Below, in pieces: positions 52,463 through 61,885 of a stretch of 64,000 bases of DNA. The stretch's first letter is position 1; every line of letters starts with the position of its first letter. The position numbers and the translations under genes were made by a program. The DNA comes from PGYR01 sp034670025 (lineage in GTDB: Bacteria; Bacteroidota; Ignavibacteria; Kapaibacteriales; UBA2268). The notes beneath the pieces are model-generated. The model was given only the letters and a program-made list of their open reading frames with translations, was not told the DNA's origin and did no database searches. Location of the stretch: NCBI GenBank assembly GCA_034670025.1, contig JAXMOE010000002.1:62001-126000 (forward strand), written 5' to 3'.

Positions 52463-53197
52463 TTATTCAACAGAAAATTCTGCCGTAATTACTGCTTTTA
52501 TTGTCTTTAATCTTGAATAAGTATCGAAGCTTCCGTAGTCTGATACTTCAGTTGAATTTCTCGATGTAATTTGGAACACCCCCTGTGATGCACTTTGCAA
52601 AGTACCGACATCACTACCAGTGTTGCCAGCTAACTTTTCAGCTCTTTCATAAGCGTTTTTACTTGCTTCTGCTAACATCTCTAACTTCAAGTCTTCTATT
52701 TTAGTATAGAAGTATTGGGGATTGTAAGATTGTATATTCACACCTTGTTGTATTAGTTCAGATGATACGCGAGATATTTCTTCTATCTTGTCCAAATTAT
52801 CAGATTCGAACGATACGTTGAGCGAAAGTTCATAACCTTCCAATTGGTTGGTCTCGCCGTATCCATTTGACTTTTGTTGGTATATTTCTCTTGTGTTCAC
52901 TGGGCTGAATACTATGGATGATTCGCTTACACCACGTGATATAAGAAAATTCTGAACTATAGATTTCGCATTGTTAAGCTGAGAGTAAGCCGTCTGAATA
53001 TCGCTTGAACGTGCTTTTATACTCGCGCTCCACTTACCTAAGTCTGATTCTATATTTTTCTGCGCATACCCTTTTACTCTGATTGAGTTTCGGTGAGCGT
53101 TCTCTATCTGCTTTGCTTCTTTGAACGAAGAGCCAAGTAGCCAAGAGCCAATCACTATTGCAACGGCGAGAAAAAGTCCTGATCCTGATTTTGACAT
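52463..53197 (-). CDS. SIMPL domain protein (DUF541)
   Basis: 244 residues with an N-terminal signal anchor (LFLAVAIVIGSWLLG). SIMPL core: RNSIRVKGYAQKNIESDLGKWS, then alpha/beta repeats with VFSPVNTREIYQQ, GYELSLNVSFES and the C-terminal RLKTIKAVITAEFSVE. BP26/SIMPL proteins form periplasmic barrels or sheets in other bacteria; role unknown. Followed by the DUF937-like gene on the same strand. Confidence 0.88.
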   Translation of the reverse strand: MSKSGSGLFLAVAIVIGSWLLGSSFKEAKQIENAHRNSIRVKGYAQKNIESDLGKWSASIKARSSDIQTAYSQLNNAKSIVQNFLISRGVSESSIVFSPVNTREIYQQKSNGYGETNQLEGYELSLNVSFESDNLDKIEEISRVSSELIQQGVNIQSYNPQYFYTKIEDLKLEMLAEASKNAYERAEKLAGNTGSDVGTLQSASQGVFQITSRNSTEVSDYGSFDTYSRLKTIKAVITAEFSVE

Positions 53198-53279
53198 AAG
53201 TTTTGTTCCTGGTTTGTTAATTGTTCTATATTCAATACGGTTGTTAAACTTGATAAGTTTAATAGCTTTAAATAAAACA

Positions 53280-53900
53280 TTAAAAAATAGCTGTAGAAGG
53301 AACTTTGAAACCTATGTTTATAACATGCGAGATATTACTACTAAATGGGGTTGTATTATCTATCGGCGCAAATCCATTTTGAAAGTTATATTCTAAAATT
53401 AAATATAATCCAGTTGAAGTGATATACGTGAAACCTGTACCTAAAATTACACCATAATTATGATTAGGTAAAGCTAATTGAGAATTATTATTTGTAGAAT
53501 TCAACAATAGACTGTAAAAAACACCCGCTTGTACATTAAATATAATATCATCATTCAAAAACTCGAAAAAATTACGATTGTATTTTAAAGGTATAGTCAG
53601 GTAATTTGATTCAATAATGCGAAATTTAGTATTTTCATCTCTTATCTCATACTTTTTTAATTCAAAAGTAATACCATAAAGAATGCTATTTTCCCAATTT
53701 CTAATAGGTCGAATAAATGACTCAATTTCTAAACCAATTTGATAAGAAGTGTTAAAACTAGTAAGGTGTTCAGAATAGTTAACTTTTGATAGGTTCACAC
53801 CAGAATTTAAACCTATATAAAAAGGTATTGGAGTGTAACTAACAGCATTTAAATTTGAAAAGTTCAATAAGATTAATATGGCAATTAGAAGTTTAATAAT
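53280..53900 (-). CDS. Small outer membrane beta-barrel protein, apparent AUU start
   Basis: 195 residues from a TTG at 53867, which gives no signal peptide. The frame is open 11 codons further up: IIKLLIAILIL joins to LNFSNLNA as a classic signal peptide, bounded by an in-frame TGA at 53903-53901. No ATG, GTG or CTG occurs there; the first codons are ATT ATT at 53900-53895. The mature part is a short porin-like barrel (LGLEIESFIRPI-type strands, YGVILGTGFTYITSTGLYLILEYNF) ending near Phe. Strongly AT-rich. Same-strand neighbour of the SIMPL gene. Confidence 0.58.
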   Translation of the reverse strand: MIKLLIAILILLNFSNLNAVSYTPIPFYIGLNSGVNLSKVNYSEHLTSFNTSYQIGLEIESFIRPIRNWENSILYGITFELKKYEIRDENTKFRIIESNYLTIPLKYNRNFFEFLNDDIIFNVQAGVFYSLLLNSTNNNSQLALPNHNYGVILGTGFTYITSTGLYLILEYNFQNGFAPIDNTTPFSSNISHVINIGFKVPSTAIF

Positions 53901-54059
53901 TCAACCTGTTAATATTAGTATTTAACAATATAAAGAAAATCGTAATATAATTTTATAGCACTCTAAAAATAAACAGAATATATTCTCATTTCCTTCTATT
54001 AATTAATCAATATTAATTAGTTTTGTAAGTTGTCTTATTAACTAAATTTATTTCATCTT

Positions 54060-54938
54060 ATGGCCACAGCTTCCGACTGGCTAAACGCATTGCGTTTGAA
54101 GACCTTACCTGCGAGTATATCCCCTGTGATTATTGGCTCTGCCTATGCTCATAGTGTAGGACACTTTGCTTGGTTGCCATTTGCTGTGATACTTTTTTGT
54201 GCGTCAGCCATACAAATAGTAACGAATTTCATAAATGAGATATATGATTTTAAAAAAGGCGCTGACAATGAAAATCGCTTAGGTTCTGTCCGCTCTGTTT
54301 CCACTGGTGCTATTAGTCAAACGACAATGAAGATTGTTTCAATAGTTCTAATAATAATAACATTCTTTGCAGGGCTTTATTTAGTTTCAATTTCTGACTA
54401 CTATATTCTAATAGTTGGTGTACTGTCATTGATATTTAGTTGGGCATACACTGGTGGCCCATTACCACTTGCTTATAATGGATTGGGAGATATATTTGTG
54501 TTGTTATTCTTTGGCTTAGTTGCTGTCTGCGGTCCGTTCTATATCTTCAATGGCTATATCGACAACTTCATATTTGCCAGCTCTTTTGTTCCTGGCATAT
54601 TATCAATGAACATTCTTTCGGTAAATAATATCCGTGATATTGATACTGACCAATCTGTAAATAAAAATACTCTTGCTGTTAAGATAGGTGAGAAGAAATC
54701 TATTGCACTTTATGTGAGTTTACTTTTCCTAGTTTTCGTAATTGAATCTTACTTAGCCATTTTGAAGTCGAGTTTTTGGCTGTTATTACCAGTTTTAACT
54801 TTACCTTTAGCGACTTATGTTATTCGTGAGTTAATATTAGCAGAAGGCCGAGAGTATAATAAGGTATTAGCTATAACTGCAATGTTGATGATGTTAAATT
54901 CCATTCTACTTACCATTGGTATTTTAATTGGAATTTAG
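54060..54938 (+). CDS. menA: 1,4-dihydroxy-2-naphthoate polyprenyltransferase
   Basis: 292 residues with eight to nine hydrophobic segments of the UbiA superfamily. First Asp motif in TNFINEIYDFKKGADNENR (N-x-x-x-D-x-x-x-x-D), then GSVRSVSTGAIS, and second motif NNIRDIDTDQSVNKNTLAV, both typical of MenA. It prenylates dihydroxynaphthoate in the inner membrane for menaquinone. No other men gene is adjacent. Its end overlaps the start of the MFS gene by 11 bases. Confidence 0.93.
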   Translation: MATASDWLNALRLKTLPASISPVIIGSAYAHSVGHFAWLPFAVILFCASAIQIVTNFINEIYDFKKGADNENRLGSVRSVSTGAISQTTMKIVSIVLIIITFFAGLYLVSISDYYILIVGVLSLIFSWAYTGGPLPLAYNGLGDIFVLLFFGLVAVCGPFYIFNGYIDNFIFASSFVPGILSMNILSVNNIRDIDTDQSVNKNTLAVKIGEKKSIALYVSLLFLVFVIESYLAILKSSFWLLLPVLTLPLATYVIRELILAEGREYNKVLAITAMLMMLNSILLTIGILIGI

Positions 54939-56106
54939 AGTCAGATATTTTATTATAATATTCTCTGTTACTCTTATGGCTGTAATCGGTATTTCTTCTG
55001 TTTCGCCAGCGTTGCCAGAAATAGCTGCTGAATTTGATGTAGCGACTGAAGATTATGGTTTAATAATTGCAGTATTTGCTTTGCCTGGGATATTACTTAC
55101 CCCAGTATTCGGCTATCTTTCAGATAAATTTGGTAGAAAGATAGTGTTAGTCCCAGCTCTATTGCTGTTCGGGGTTGCTGGATTTCTCTGCTCTTTGGCA
55201 GATTCATTTTCTACACTATTGGCATATCGGTTTTTGCAAGGTGTAGGTACTGCATCGCTTGGTGCACTGAATGTAGCTTTGATAGGGGATGTCTTTCCTC
55301 CTGAAAGCAGACCTAAGATAATGGGCTATAATCATAGTGTGCTTAGCTTAGGGACTGGAGCATTCCCAATAATTGGCGGCATTCTTTCTGGAATTTCTTA
55401 TCACTATGTTTTCTATATGCCCCTTGTCGCTATTCCTATTGCGATATATATAGCTCTATTTCTTGATATAAATATCAAAAGCAAACCAATAAAATTCAAT
55501 GATTATTTCAAAAAATTTACTGTAGTGCTAAAAGACAAAAACTTAGTAGTATTGCTATTTGTCAGCGTTTCTCTATTTATTATCCTTATGGGCCCTTTTT
55601 TAACTTATGTGCCTTTTGTGGCCAAGGAAAAATTTGGGATAGAGCCAACAAAGATAGGTCTAGTACTGGCAAGTATGTCACTAAGTACATCACTAACCGC
55701 CTATTTCTTGGGTAAGTTTTTGAATCGATTTAGCCACAAACTTTTACTACAGGTTGGGCTTCTCGGCTATGGTTTAGCTCTAGGCCTGATTCCACTTTAC
55801 ACTGAGTGGTATATGCTATTTATTTCTACTGCTATTTTCGGGGTTTCGCATTCATTTGTTTTGCCAAACTCACAGTCTATGATTATTAAATTCAGCACTG
55901 AAAACAACCGTGCCTTGCTTATGTCCTTCAACAGAATGATATCTCAAGTAGGACAAGCACTTGGCCCTGTTTTGGGTGGGTTGGTGTTTACACTTTACTC
56001 TGACAGCATTGGCATTGATGGGGTTTATTATACTTCAATATTATTCGCAATAACAATATTTATAATTTTTACATTTACATATAAAAACAAGGAATTAGCA
56101 TTATGA
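54928..56106 (+). CDS. MFS transporter of the Bcr/CflA drug-efflux type
   Basis: 392 residues, twelve hydrophobic segments. Motif A between segments 2 and 3 is GYLSDKFGRK. VSPALPEIAAEF after the first segment and the GTASLGALNVALIGDVFPPESR stretch fit the DHA1 Bcr/CflA group. The start is TTG at 54928, the first codon after an in-frame stop and the only NTG upstream of segment 1; an internal ATG at codon 17 would remove most of the first segment. It overlaps menA by 11 bases and the TonB-receptor gene by 4 (ATGA), so translation is coupled. Export substrate unknown. Confidence 0.9.
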   Translation: MEFRVRYFIIIFSVTLMAVIGISSVSPALPEIAAEFDVATEDYGLIIAVFALPGILLTPVFGYLSDKFGRKIVLVPALLLFGVAGFLCSLADSFSTLLAYRFLQGVGTASLGALNVALIGDVFPPESRPKIMGYNHSVLSLGTGAFPIIGGILSGISYHYVFYMPLVAIPIAIYIALFLDINIKSKPIKFNDYFKKFTVVLKDKNLVVLLFVSVSLFIILMGPFLTYVPFVAKEKFGIEPTKIGLVLASMSLSTSLTAYFLGKFLNRFSHKLLLQVGLLGYGLALGLIPLYTEWYMLFISTAIFGVSHSFVLPNSQSMIIKFSTENNRALLMSFNRMISQVGQALGPVLGGLVFTLYSDSIGIDGVYYTSILFAITIFIIFTFTYKNKELAL

Positions 56107-58586
56107 AAAAGCTAATAACACTTACAGCTATTATTTATTTCATAACAGTGACATCGCTTTTGGCAAACCTGACAGGAAAGGTTGTTAATAGTAACACTGG
56201 CAAAGTAATGCAAAAAGTAGTAGTTAAGGTCTTGGAAACTGGTGACATAGCGGTTACTAATAGCTTTGGAATGTTTACATTCAAGAAAGATTATTCTGGT
56301 GAGAAAACTATCTTCATTAAGGAGAATGGTTTCCAAAAATATACTAGAACATTTACTGATGAAACAAACGAAGGCATCTTGATTGAGCTTGATTACCAAA
56401 CATATAAATTTGATGATCTGGAAGTAACTGCCAGCTCCAAAAAATTGGAAAAGGTAACAGAATCGCCAGGAGCGATAGATGTTATGTATGCAGAGCAAAT
56501 ACAAGACAAAGCACGTATGAATCAGCTAGGCGCTGCATTCGAAGGAATGACCGGTGTAGAGGTTCTAAGAAGTGGAACTACTGATTACACCGTCAATACA
56601 CGTGGATTTGCCAACACTATGAACAAGCGTGTATTGGTACTTCAAGACGGTAGGGAAAACCATTTGATGCTACTTTCTGCTCAAGAGTGGAACTCGTTCC
56701 AATTGCCAGCAGATGAGTTTGAGACAATAGAGTTTGTTCGTGGACCAAATGCGGCACTTTATGGCGCAAATGCCTTCAACGGCGTGATAAATATGAAGAG
56801 TTTTGCTCCAAGAGATGTATTGGGAACTAAAGTTTCGGTAACTGGCGGGGATTATGAAACTGGGAGGATTGATATTCGGCATGCAGGGATTATTAATGAT
56901 AATCTAAGTTTTAAAATCACAGGTGGCCGTAGTCAGAGCGTTAACTTATCTCGAAGCAGATTAAATGTTTCTGACCTGGAATATGAAGGGTTAAAGAAAG
57001 AACTTCGGGAGTTATCAAATGATGAACGACAAACATTTGCAAATTATGGGACTGTCCGTTTAGACTATGATTTTGATGTTGATAAAAGAATAGTGGCTGA
57101 GGCGGGTATGTCTAACTCAGGAAATGACACATACTCTTTCAACTTAGGTAGAGTATTAGTTAAAGATATAAATAAACCTTATGCCAGATTAGAGTATAAT
57201 TCTGAAAATCTTAATATCCATTCGCATTATACAAACAGATATAGTAATGATAAAATATGGTTTCTACATTCTAATTTCTTTACTGAAAATGATGAACACG
57301 ACATATTGGTCGATGCTCAATACAATCTTTATGCAGATGAAGAAGAAGATGTACACTTGATTTTTGGAGCAAGTTATGATAAACAAATATTAGCACAAAA
57401 CAGAACACTATCGCGCGATGTTGATGCTGATTTTTATGGACTATATGGTCAAATGTCTTGGGAAATGACTGAAGACTTTAAGTTTGTAGCTTCTGCAAGA
57501 TTAGATCAATCGAATATTCATGATAGCTTCTTTTCTCCGCGTGCTGCATTAGTTTATAATGCTGATGAAAATCACACACTAAGATTAAGTGTCAGTAGAA
57601 GTTTCCAAAGACCTAACTATAATGAGTACTTTCGTTGGTCTCCATTCTCACCAGTATTTGCTAAAGGAGATAAGTATAAGACTGTGATAGATAAACGTGA
57701 TTTTTTCAATTATAATATGATGGAAGCCGATATCCTGGATTCTATATCAACATTATCTGGTCAAGACGCTTCTGGAGAAAGTTTAGACTTAATTGATGAT
57801 GACCCAAGAAATCCTGAGTTCGTAAATAGATTACCTCAACCTATTTCTCGTGCATTAGGCGATGAAAATTTAAAATTAGAAAAAAATCTCAGTTATGAGT
57901 TTGGATACAAAGGAATTATTAGTGAAAAACTATACATAACTGCTGATGTGTACTATAGTCAAATTCAAGACTTTGTAACTGTGTTTGTCCCGAATGCGAA
58001 TAAAGATTTAACTCCATGGCAAGCTAATTTGAGTTCACAGTTTTCACAATACAATCAACTAGCAACTGATTTAGTTTATCAAAACTTAGAAGAACATGCT
58101 GATGTACCATCACCATTAGTCCAACTGGATGGAGTAACAATGCACGCTTTATCAAACACTAATATTGGCGATGTTCAACAATATGGGTTAGAGTTTGGGG
58201 CTAATTATTATTTCACAGATGAATTGAAATTCACATTGAATTATATGTATTACGATGCAATTATTAACTTAGATGAAGATGACCCAGAGTTGTTACCAAA
58301 TGCTTCGCCCCACAGAATGAATGCTACTATTAGCTATGATGTGCCAGAAGAATATGACGTTAGCTTACAAGTTAATCATACAGAAGGGTATGACTGGTTG
58401 GCTGGTATTAACGTTGGAAAAATACCTACATATACATTGCTAAATATAAGTGCTGGTTATCACCTTTTCACAGATTTTGAATTAGGGTTGAATATCTATA
58501 ATGTTTTCAACCAATTCCATTACCAAGTATTTGGAGGGACTCCAATACCTAGATTGACTACATTTAAACTGACATATAATTTCTAA
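56103..58586 (+). CDS. TonB-dependent receptor
   Basis: 827 residues. Signal peptide about 1-21 (FITVTSLLA). CarboxypepD-regulatory-like domain (about 22-105; GKVVNSNTGKVMQKVVVKV), then the plug (about 118-235) with PGAIDVMYAEQIQD, GVEVLRSGT, NTRGF and VRGPNAALYGANAFNGVINM. The barrel follows and ends RLTTFKLTYNF, with the terminal Phe. No TonB-box-like stretch stands out. Active uptake across the outer membrane driven by TonB. Coupled to the MFS gene by a 4-base overlap, which hints at an uptake-export pair, for example a siderophore or other chelate. Confidence 0.92.
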   Translation: MKKLITLTAIIYFITVTSLLANLTGKVVNSNTGKVMQKVVVKVLETGDIAVTNSFGMFTFKKDYSGEKTIFIKENGFQKYTRTFTDETNEGILIELDYQTYKFDDLEVTASSKKLEKVTESPGAIDVMYAEQIQDKARMNQLGAAFEGMTGVEVLRSGTTDYTVNTRGFANTMNKRVLVLQDGRENHLMLLSAQEWNSFQLPADEFETIEFVRGPNAALYGANAFNGVINMKSFAPRDVLGTKVSVTGGDYETGRIDIRHAGIINDNLSFKITGGRSQSVNLSRSRLNVSDLEYEGLKKELRELSNDERQTFANYGTVRLDYDFDVDKRIVAEAGMSNSGNDTYSFNLGRVLVKDINKPYARLEYNSENLNIHSHYTNRYSNDKIWFLHSNFFTENDEHDILVDAQYNLYADEEEDVHLIFGASYDKQILAQNRTLSRDVDADFYGLYGQMSWEMTEDFKFVASARLDQSNIHDSFFSPRAALVYNADENHTLRLSVSRSFQRPNYNEYFRWSPFSPVFAKGDKYKTVIDKRDFFNYNMMEADILDSISTLSGQDASGESLDLIDDDPRNPEFVNRLPQPISRALGDENLKLEKNLSYEFGYKGIISEKLYITADVYYSQIQDFVTVFVPNANKDLTPWQANLSSQFSQYNQLATDLVYQNLEEHADVPSPLVQLDGVTMHALSNTNIGDVQQYGLEFGANYYFTDELKFTLNYMYYDAIINLDEDDPELLPNASPHRMNATISYDVPEEYDVSLQVNHTEGYDWLAGINVGKIPTYTLLNISAGYHLFTDFELGLNIYNVFNQFHYQVFGGTPIPRLTTFKLTYNF

Positions 58587-58619
58587 AATAGTTAGAATTA
58601 TAATTTAAAATTGTATTTG

Positions 58620-58658
58620 CCACTCTTTGCTTACTCAGAGAGTGGTATTTTTTTTATG
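58620..58658 (+). terminator. Terminator after the TonB-receptor gene
   Basis: CCACTCT (58620-58626) pairs with AGAGTGG (58639-58645) around a 12-base loop, followed by a T-run of eight or so. Ends the menA-MFS-receptor transcript. Confidence 0.75.
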
Positions 58659-58675
58659 ATATTAGGTGAGGGGAG

Positions 58676-59881
58676 CTATTTAATAATTTTCTTAGAAATT
58701 GAACTCCCATCAGTAAAGTAAATCTTTGAAATATAGATACCTTTAGGCCAAGTTGAGGTATTGAATAGATCAGTGCTGAACTCATCAATCAACTCACCTT
58801 TGAGATTGAAAATTTTTATGTTTTCAATTTCTTCTGACGAAACTACAGTAATTTCGGAGCCAAACGGCAAAGGATAAAAATAAGTTGATTCCTCAATTGC
58901 TCTTTCTACTGAAGTAGTATTGGATTTGACATAATCCAAAATTAATTTTAAAGTCAGCTCCGAACCTTCTATTGATTTGGGTATGGCATGTATATCAACA
59001 GTATCTAAATCATACCATGCTTTTTCAGATTCAATAACATCATAATATAATCTCCCTTGGAGGTTTGCTCGTGTAGGATCATCAGATTGAACAAAATTTA
59101 CGAATGTTGAATAATTATAATTCCTACTTTCTGTTGTACTCACTAATGATACGGTATCCAAAGCATTCATTATAGAATCAGGAGCGGATCTGTTTGCACA
59201 ATATCTCTCTTCTGTCCATCCCATAAGGAAATCTGTTAGTCTAAATCCGCCAGCAACACCGGTTGGCCATCTGTGTTCTAAGGATTTATCTCCAAATATT
59301 GCATCTTTAAGTTTTGAAATTGGCGGCCCACCAGTTAATACAACCATATCGAAAATGTAATCCAAATCAAATTCTGCTAAGGCAAAGGCAATCTGAAAAG
59401 AGCCACCACTGTTACCAGTAGCAAATACTTTATCAGTATTTTGGAAGTAATTGTTGTAAAGAAATTCAACTAACACGGCATAAATCTCTACTGCCTTGTG
59501 GTAGCTTCCTATTCCTTCACAATGTTCGGACCAACCATTAGGTTCATCGTAAGCAATATCCCAAACAGCAATATTGTTCTGAAGTAATGAGTCGATAAAT
59601 TTCTGACTTTGCTTACCATAGGCAACAGCATAGAATCCACCACCTGTACCCCCAGCAGTTAGTATCACATTACCTTCTGATTTACCTTCGGGTAAAAATC
59701 TTCGTACAATTACCTTTCGTGCTTGTATAGGTGGAACAGTTATGTCAAAGTAAAATTCAGTGCAAGGTATTCCAAACGCATTCCTTTCAAAGGAATCTGT
59801 TAGTACAACATCCTGAGTGAAAACTTTATTAGGGATAACCAGTAGTATTAATAAACTTATATATGTATATATTTTTATCAT
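58676..59881 (-). CDS. Secreted alpha/beta-hydrolase-fold protein with T9SS sorting domain
   Basis: 401 residues with a signal peptide (about 1-23, VFTQ). GGTGGGFY near the start may form an oxyanion-type loop, and FATGNSGGSFQIAFA carries the G-x-S-G-G nucleophile elbow of an alpha/beta hydrolase (about 170). His and Asp partners are not certain. The last about 75 residues (FYPLPFGSEITVVSSEEIENIKIFNLKGE in two pieces, ending WPKGIYISKIYF) are a type A T9SS C-terminal domain. Exported enzyme, substrate unknown. Confidence 0.75.
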   Translation of the reverse strand: MIKIYTYISLLILLVIPNKVFTQDVVLTDSFERNAFGIPCTEFYFDITVPPIQARKVIVRRFLPEGKSEGNVILTAGGTGGGFYAVAYGKQSQKFIDSLLQNNIAVWDIAYDEPNGWSEHCEGIGSYHKAVEIYAVLVEFLYNNYFQNTDKVFATGNSGGSFQIAFALAEFDLDYIFDMVVLTGGPPISKLKDAIFGDKSLEHRWPTGVAGGFRLTDFLMGWTEERYCANRSAPDSIMNALDTVSLVSTTESRNYNYSTFVNFVQSDDPTRANLQGRLYYDVIESEKAWYDLDTVDIHAIPKSIEGSELTLKLILDYVKSNTTSVERAIEESTYFYPLPFGSEITVVSSEEIENIKIFNLKGELIDEFSTDLFNTSTWPKGIYISKIYFTDGSSISKKIIK

Positions 59882-59892
59882 TATTCAACTTA

Positions 59893-59923
59893 CAAAAAAA
59901 ATCCAGCTATTACAAACTGGATT
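59893..59923 (-). terminator. Terminator of the superoxide dismutase gene
   Basis: AATCCAG/CTGGATT (59917-59923 with 59900-59906 on the minus strand) with a 10-base loop, followed by seven Ts, 36 bases after the stop. Confidence 0.8.
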
Positions 59924-59958
59924 CTTATTATAAATCGTTTAATTCTGTTGTTAGCTGA

Positions 59959-60561
59959 TTAGCTATTTTCAAATCTTTTGTTTACTTCGTCCCAATTAAC
60001 CACATTCCAAAAAGCACCAATATAATCAGGTCTTTTGTTCTGATAGTTTAGGTAATAAGCGTGTTCCCACACATCAAGTCCTAATATAGGAGTGCCACTG
60101 CACTTTGCTTCGGGCATTAGTGGGTTGTCTTGGTTAGGAGTAGAGCTAACATTAAGCTCGCCTCTTTCGTCAACACATAGCCAAGCCCAGCCAGAACCGA
60201 ATTGTGTTGCTGCTGCGTTCGAAAATTCTTCTTTGAATTTATCGAATGAGCCAAATTTCTTATCTATTGCTTCTGCTAATTTGCCTGTTGGGTTGCCGCC
60301 GCCGTCTGGTGACATAACTTCCCAGAAAAGTCTGTGATTCCAAAAGCCGCCGCCATTGTTGCGGACTGCTGTATTGCTTGTGTGGTTTGCGAGTAAGCTT
60401 TCGATTGATTCGTTAGCCAACTCAGTGCCTTCTATTGCGTTGTTCAGCTTAGTTGTGTAACCATTGTGATGCTTTGAGTGGTGTATTTCCATTGTCTTAG
60501 CGTCAATGTGTGGTTCCAGCGCGTCGTAGCTATAAGGTAGTTTTGGTAGTTCGAATGCCAT
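59959..60561 (-). CDS. sodB: Superoxide dismutase, Fe/Mn type
   Basis: 200 residues with SD AAGGAG. Metal ligands visible: His27 in MEIHHSKHH, His76 in FWNHRLFW, and Asp and His of LDVWEHAYYL (about 159 and 163). The gate residues GSGWAWLCVD and the C-terminal YYLNYQNKRPDYI are standard. Whether iron or manganese is used is not safely decided: the LPKLPYSYDAL start and AATQFGSGW (Gln) lean to the Fe type. Removes superoxide in the cytoplasm. Monocistronic. Confidence 0.93.
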   Translation of the reverse strand: MAFELPKLPYSYDALEPHIDAKTMEIHHSKHHNGYTTKLNNAIEGTELANESIESLLANHTSNTAVRNNGGGFWNHRLFWEVMSPDGGGNPTGKLAEAIDKKFGSFDKFKEEFSNAAATQFGSGWAWLCVDERGELNVSSTPNQDNPLMPEAKCSGTPILGLDVWEHAYYLNYQNKRPDYIGAFWNVVNWDEVNKRFENS

Positions 60562-60680
60562 AATTAATTCTCCTTCTGTTTAGTGTCGTAAATAATTTAT
60601 CTACTCATATTGACTATTACATTGATACGAAATTGTATGTTGGTGCAAATTATTCGCTAACAGAACTTAGGACTAATTAT

Positions 60681-61736
60681 TTAGCTTTTTTCAGCCATTT
60701 TTTCTTTCAATATTGTAATTGTTGGGATTGGTGTCGGGTCCACTCCTCGGATGATAGATATGTAGTAACTAACCCAATCACCGAAGTAAATTAGCTCGAA
60801 CATACGAGTAAGTACATAGCGACCATCGGAGCTGAAGCCAAAAGTTGTGGCTCTGCTGTTGACCAAATCTGTGAATATCCTAACTCGCTTCTGAACTCTT
60901 GGGTGCTCGGCTTTGTCTTTGAGTATTACTATACACAAATCTTTGTTGTTTGCTTCGTAATCCCAAGCGTTTATCTCATTGTGGTTCATCTCTGGAATTT
61001 GGTTGAAATATGCATGAAATTTTGCATTTTCCTGTATTTGCCCTGCCCATCGCTTAGCAACTGGGAACATTAGTTGACCAGCATACAGCACAGTTTTTTT
61101 CTTGTGTAGCTTTTTGGCAAGGGTAATTGCGTTGTTGCTGTTGATGTTCGACAGAGTCTTAGAGTTATTTTTTAAGTTAGCGTAGGTGTCTTTTATAGCT
61201 TGTTCTATGCTTTCGTCTAATGTCTTAGGTATAAGCTCCAAGTGAACCAACGAACTAAGCACGGCGATAAAACTCATAGCTAACCCGCAGCGTGGCATCA
61301 TTCCTTCTTTTAAATTGACCACTTGGTGTTGGCGGCTTTCGGCTAGTTCACCCAGTTTACCACCTGTTGTGTAGCATATTATATTTTTGGTCTTTTTGTT
61401 TGCTTCTTCATAAGCGGAAAGAGTCTCTTCCGTATTGCCTGAGTAGGAGCTAACAAGAACCAAAGTCCTTTCGTTGACCCAGTTGGGAAGGGTATATTCG
61501 CGATTGACATAAATTTGTTTGTTAAAGCCAATAGAACCGAGGTAGCTTGAAAGAATATCGCCCGAAATAGCCGACCCACCAATACCACAAAAGACTATGT
61601 TGTCATGATTATAATGCTGTTTGTCCATTGCCTGACCAGCGTTTAGTCCAGTTTCTACCTGGAGGTAAAACTCGGTAAGTATTTCGTACATACCGCCTTC
61701 ATCTAACTGTTTTATTCTATCTTTTGATACTTCCAA
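60681..61736 (-). CDS. Bifunctional phosphoglucose/phosphomannose isomerase
   Basis: 351 residues, SIS-domain family (about 20-45 % shorter than Pgi). GIGGSAISGDILSSY (about 50-65), LVSSYSGNTEETL (about 91-104) for phosphate binding, and PEMNHNEINAWDYE (about 245) with the catalytic Glu-His region are the bifunctional PGI/PMI pattern known from archaea and FCB-group bacteria. Interconverts glucose-6-P, fructose-6-P and mannose-6-P. Stands alone. Confidence 0.9.
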   Translation of the reverse strand: MEVSKDRIKQLDEGGMYEILTEFYLQVETGLNAGQAMDKQHYNHDNIVFCGIGGSAISGDILSSYLGSIGFNKQIYVNREYTLPNWVNERTLVLVSSYSGNTEETLSAYEEANKKTKNIICYTTGGKLGELAESRQHQVVNLKEGMMPRCGLAMSFIAVLSSLVHLELIPKTLDESIEQAIKDTYANLKNNSKTLSNINSNNAITLAKKLHKKKTVLYAGQLMFPVAKRWAGQIQENAKFHAYFNQIPEMNHNEINAWDYEANNKDLCIVILKDKAEHPRVQKRVRIFTDLVNSRATTFGFSSDGRYVLTRMFELIYFGDWVSYYISIIRGVDPTPIPTITILKEKMAEKS

Positions 61737-61885
61737 AACATTCCTCTTTGACTTAAGCTAATAACAAAGTTCCAAATATATATAAAAAATATTACTTTAG
61801 TCTTAATTGATATTTACTAAGACAAAATATATATTGTACTACTTCATATTTCAAATTACAATTTTAATTTAATACTGAAACAATT

